This document shows, piece after piece, positions 61,589 through 64,000 of a stretch of DNA of 64,000 bases. Numbering within the stretch: the first letter of the stretch is position 1; each line of letters opens with the position of its first letter. Under the pieces are notes generated by a model. It did not search any database, was not told where the DNA came from, and worked only from the letters and a program-made list of their open reading frames with translations. The position numbers and the translations under genes are program-made. Source of the DNA: Halomonas getboli (lineage in GTDB: Bacteria; Pseudomonadota; Gammaproteobacteria; Pseudomonadales; Halomonadaceae); the NCBI RefSeq assembly GCF_023094245.1, contig NZ_JALMEW010000003.1, positions 248,001 through 312,000 of the forward strand, read 5' to 3'.

Positions 61589-62897
61589 ATGACGCCACCG
61601 CTGACCCGCCACAATCGCCCTCGCCAGGTGCTCGATGCCATCGCCGCCGCCAACGCTTCGCTTGACGACGACGACCGCGAGGCCAAGTACGCCAAGCTCG
61701 CGGAATCGCCGTATCGCTTCTTCCGCGGCACCAACCACCTGTACTGGAGCGACGTCTGGCACGACTGGCGCTTCGCCCTCTACGGCGGCCTGCCCGAGAC
61801 CCAGACCTGGCTGCAGGGCGACGCCCACGTCTACAACTTCGGCGCCTACGGCCACCATGACGATGCCGTGCGCTACGGCATGGACGACTTCGACGACGCC
61901 ATGGTCGGCGACTACCAGTACGACCTGTGGCGGCTGGCGATCAGCCTGGTGCTGGACGCGCGGGAGAACGCCGGGCTCTCGCGCAAGGGCATCGACAAGT
62001 CGCTCGAGACGCTCATCGAGGCCTATCTGGACGAGCTCGACGACCACGCCGAGGGCGAGGTGCCGGGGGCGGTGACCCTGGAGACCGCCAAGGGGCCGCT
62101 GGCTCCCTTCCTGGAGAAGGTGGCGCGCAAGGAGAGCCGGGCGAAGATGCTCGACAAGTGGACCGTGCTCGGCGACGACGGCCGGCGCTTCGCCGTCGAC
62201 GAGCGCCCGGAGAAGCTGGCTCGCCTGCCGGCCCACCTGGGCAGCCAGCTGCGCAAGGCCATCGAGGAGGAATACCGCGAGACCCTGCGCGGCACCCGCG
62301 CCGAGGCCGAGGAGGACCACTTCCGGGTCAAGGACATGGCGCGGCGGCTCGACGCCGGCACCGGCTCGCTGGGGCTCGACCGCTACTACGTGCTGATCGA
62401 GGGCGGGCGTGATCATGCCCATGACGACGTGATCCTCGACGTGAAGCAGCAGACCGCGCCCGAGGGCTGGCGGCTGATGAACGCCGCCGAGAAGCGCGAC
62501 TGGCGCCGCGCCTTCGCCCACGAGGGCGCCCGCCACGCTGCGGCCTTCACCGCCATCGCCGAGCACCCGGACATCTATCTGGGCTGGCTGCATCTGGGCG
62601 ACACGGTGTTCTCGGTGCGCGAGCCCTCGCCGTTCAAGGGAGGACTTCCCGACCCACAAGATCGACGGCGACAAGCCCTATCGCAAGCTGGCCAAGCAGT
62701 GGGGCCGGATCCTGGCCCGCGAGCACCTGCGCGGCGCTCAGGCGCTGAATTCCGACGATCCCGGCGCCTTCGCCCGGGCGGTGACCGGCCGAGTCGAGGG
62801 CGGCCAGGCGCACTTCGTGGACATGATCTCGACGCTGGCCTTCGGCTACGCCGACTGCGTGGGCCGGGATCACGCCACCTTCGTCGATTCTCTGTAA
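61589..62897 (+). pseudogene. DUF2252 family protein, single-base frameshift near the 3' end
   Basis: The first 350 residues match DUF2252: YRFFRGTNHLYWSDVW, LQGDAHVYNFGAYGHHDDAVRYGMDDFDDAMVGDYQYDLWRL (in parts) and DVKQQTAPEGW. After VREPSPFK, at GGGAGG (62638-62643), one extra G shifts the frame. Reading on in the correct frame gives EDFPTHKIDGDKPYRKLAKQWG and a normal C-terminus, ending in TAA at 62897. The kinase-like fold of DUF2252 would be broken in its last 85 residues. Either a recent mutation or a sequencing error in a homopolymer. Confidence 0.85.
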
Positions 62898-63109
62898 ACG
62901 GGAACCGATGCGTTCGCCGTCGACGGGTCTGCGAGGGGCGCTGTGAACCGCTCCCTGGGCGCTATCGACGCCTTCCCTGGCGTAGGCCCTCTCTTCGACC
63001 CGTCCCCGGCGTGTTCCACGTTCAGCGCCATTCTGAATCGCGCCGATACGCCTTGGGTGCAGGCCCCCGGTCGCTGTAGGCTGGGGGCAATTCGCATTCA
63101 GGAGGCGCC

Positions 63110-64000
63110 ATGTTTCCCCCCTTCACGCTGCGCTATGCGCGCTTCCCCGACCGGTTGCGGGCGCCCGCCCGGCCGGTGCCCGTCGAGCGCCCCGAGCTGG
63201 TGGCCTTCAACCGGCCGCTGGCCGAGTCGCTGGGCTTCGATCTCGACGCCTTCGACCCCGAGCAGGCCGCCGCGCTGTTGTCCGGCAATGCGCTGCCCGA
63301 GGGCGCCGAGCCGGTGGCGCTGGCCTACGCCGGCCACCAGTTCGGCAACTTCGTGCCCCAGCTCGGCGACGGCCGGGCGGTGCTGCTCGGCGAGGTGACC
63401 GACCGCGCCGGCCGGGTACGTGACCTGCAGCTCAAGGGCAGCGGCCGTACGCCGTTCTCCCGCGGCGGCGACGGCCGCGCGCCGCTGGGTCCGGTGCTGC
63501 GCGAGTACCTGGTCAGCGAGGCCATGCATGCTCTGGGCGTGCCGACCACCCGGGCGCTGGCGGCAGTGACCACCGGTGAGAGGGTCTATCGTCGCGTGCC
63601 GGAGCCTGGCGCGGTGCTGACCCGCGTCGCCGCCAGCCACCTGCGGGTGGGCACCTTCCAGTACTTCGCCGCCCGTGACGATCAGGAGGCCTTGCGGCTG
63701 CTGGCCGACGAGGCGATCGAGCGCCACTACCCGCATCTTGCGGAACGAGATGAGAGCGAACGTTATCTGGCCCTGCTCGAGGCGACGGTGGCGCGCCAGG
63801 CCGAGCTGGTGGCCCGCTGGATGGGGCTTGGCTTCATCCACGGGGTGATGAACACCGACAACGCGGCGATCTCCGGCGAGACCATCGACTACGGCCCCTG
63901 CGCCTTCATGGACGCCTACGACCCGCGCACCGTGTTCAGCTCCATCGACGAGCGCGGCCGCTACGCCTTCGTCAACCAGCCGCCGATCGCCCAGTGGAAC
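63110..64000 (+). CDS. selO: Protein adenylyltransferase SelO, 5' part
   Basis: The gene starts with the ATG at 63110 (AGGAGGCG upstream) and runs past the window end; 297 residues are visible. Blocks are [53 protein letters not shown], and [29 protein letters not shown], which are the signature of SelO/YdiU. This pseudokinase-fold enzyme AMPylates proteins in redox stress. The late catalytic residues in HGVMNTDN and DYGP are intact. The C-terminal selenocysteine/Cys region lies outside. Confidence 0.93.
   Translation, partial: MFPPFTLRYARFPDRLRAPARPVPVERPELVAFNRPLAESLGFDLDAFDPEQAAALLSGNALPEGAEPVALAYAGHQFGNFVPQLGDGRAVLLGEVTDRAGRVRDLQLKGSGRTPFSRGGDGRAPLGPVLREYLVSEAMHALGVPTTRALAAVTTGERVYRRVPEPGAVLTRVAASHLRVGTFQYFAARDDQEALRLLADEAIERHYPHLAERDESERYLALLEATVARQAELVARWMGLGFIHGVMNTDNAAISGETIDYGPCAFMDAYDPRTVFSSIDERGRYAFVNQPPIAQWN

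Noticed and set aside
62630..62650. Programmed frameshifting in the DUF2252 gene
   Set aside because: The site is a plain G run without a slippery heptamer or clear downstream structure, and the family is not known to use recoding.

Overview
This 64 kb window comes from a very GC-rich gammaproteobacterial chromosome. Gene content (a complete recCBD operon, DUF3422, SelO, a matPQMAB-type malonate operon, a kynurenine-degradation locus, several diguanylate cyclases) fits a halophilic or marine Halomonas-like member of the Halomonadaceae. That assignment is an inference from gene families, not a marker-gene result. No rRNA, tRNA, CRISPR array or complete insertion sequence was recognised.

Layout. 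1-9.1 kb: the end of a CorA transporter, a DUF3422 protein, a lipoprotein, a tightly coupled four-gene cluster on the minus strand (membrane His-rich protein, KAS III, haem-oxygenase-like diiron oxidase, unknown protein), and a periplasmic binding protein coupled to a diguanylate cyclase. 9.3-18.3 kb: arfB, small conserved genes, an EAL / PAS-GGDEF pair, a DHA2 drug exporter with an elaborate leader, a bacterioferritin lacking the haem Met, pncB and DUF1499. 18.5-31.3 kb: nfsA, a cytochrome c, YjdF-like, MocR and LysR regulators, an MFS protein with an acidic tail, a voltage-sensor-like protein, a nitronate monooxygenase, mtnN and DUF427.

31.3-34.7 kb is a strikingly AT-rich island. It holds a translationally coupled pair (one-TM beta-rich protein plus a monofunctional GT51 transglycosylase), an HNH-like protein with an unusual C-terminal domain, a KTSC-like small gene, and a decayed second copy of the recD 3' end. 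It abuts recD. The recC-recB-recD operon (34.7-44.6 kb) carries three separate repeat elements inserted in frame inside coding sequence.

44.6-64 kb: an HPP protein divergent from a TetR operon with a clear shared palindrome, an aldo/keto reductase pair with LysR, a LysE exporter with an AraC regulator, the malonate operon (TRAP transporter, malonyl-CoA decarboxylase, malonyl-CoA synthetase), Ogt with an Ada-AraC-AlkA fusion, an Lrp regulator divergent from kynureninase and a formamidase-like hydrolase, a frameshifted DUF2252 gene, and the start of selO.

The best candidates for something undescribed are the TM-beta/GT51 pair in the AT-rich island, the KAS III/diiron-oxidase cluster at 2.5-5.7 kb, and the in-frame repeats in recBC.
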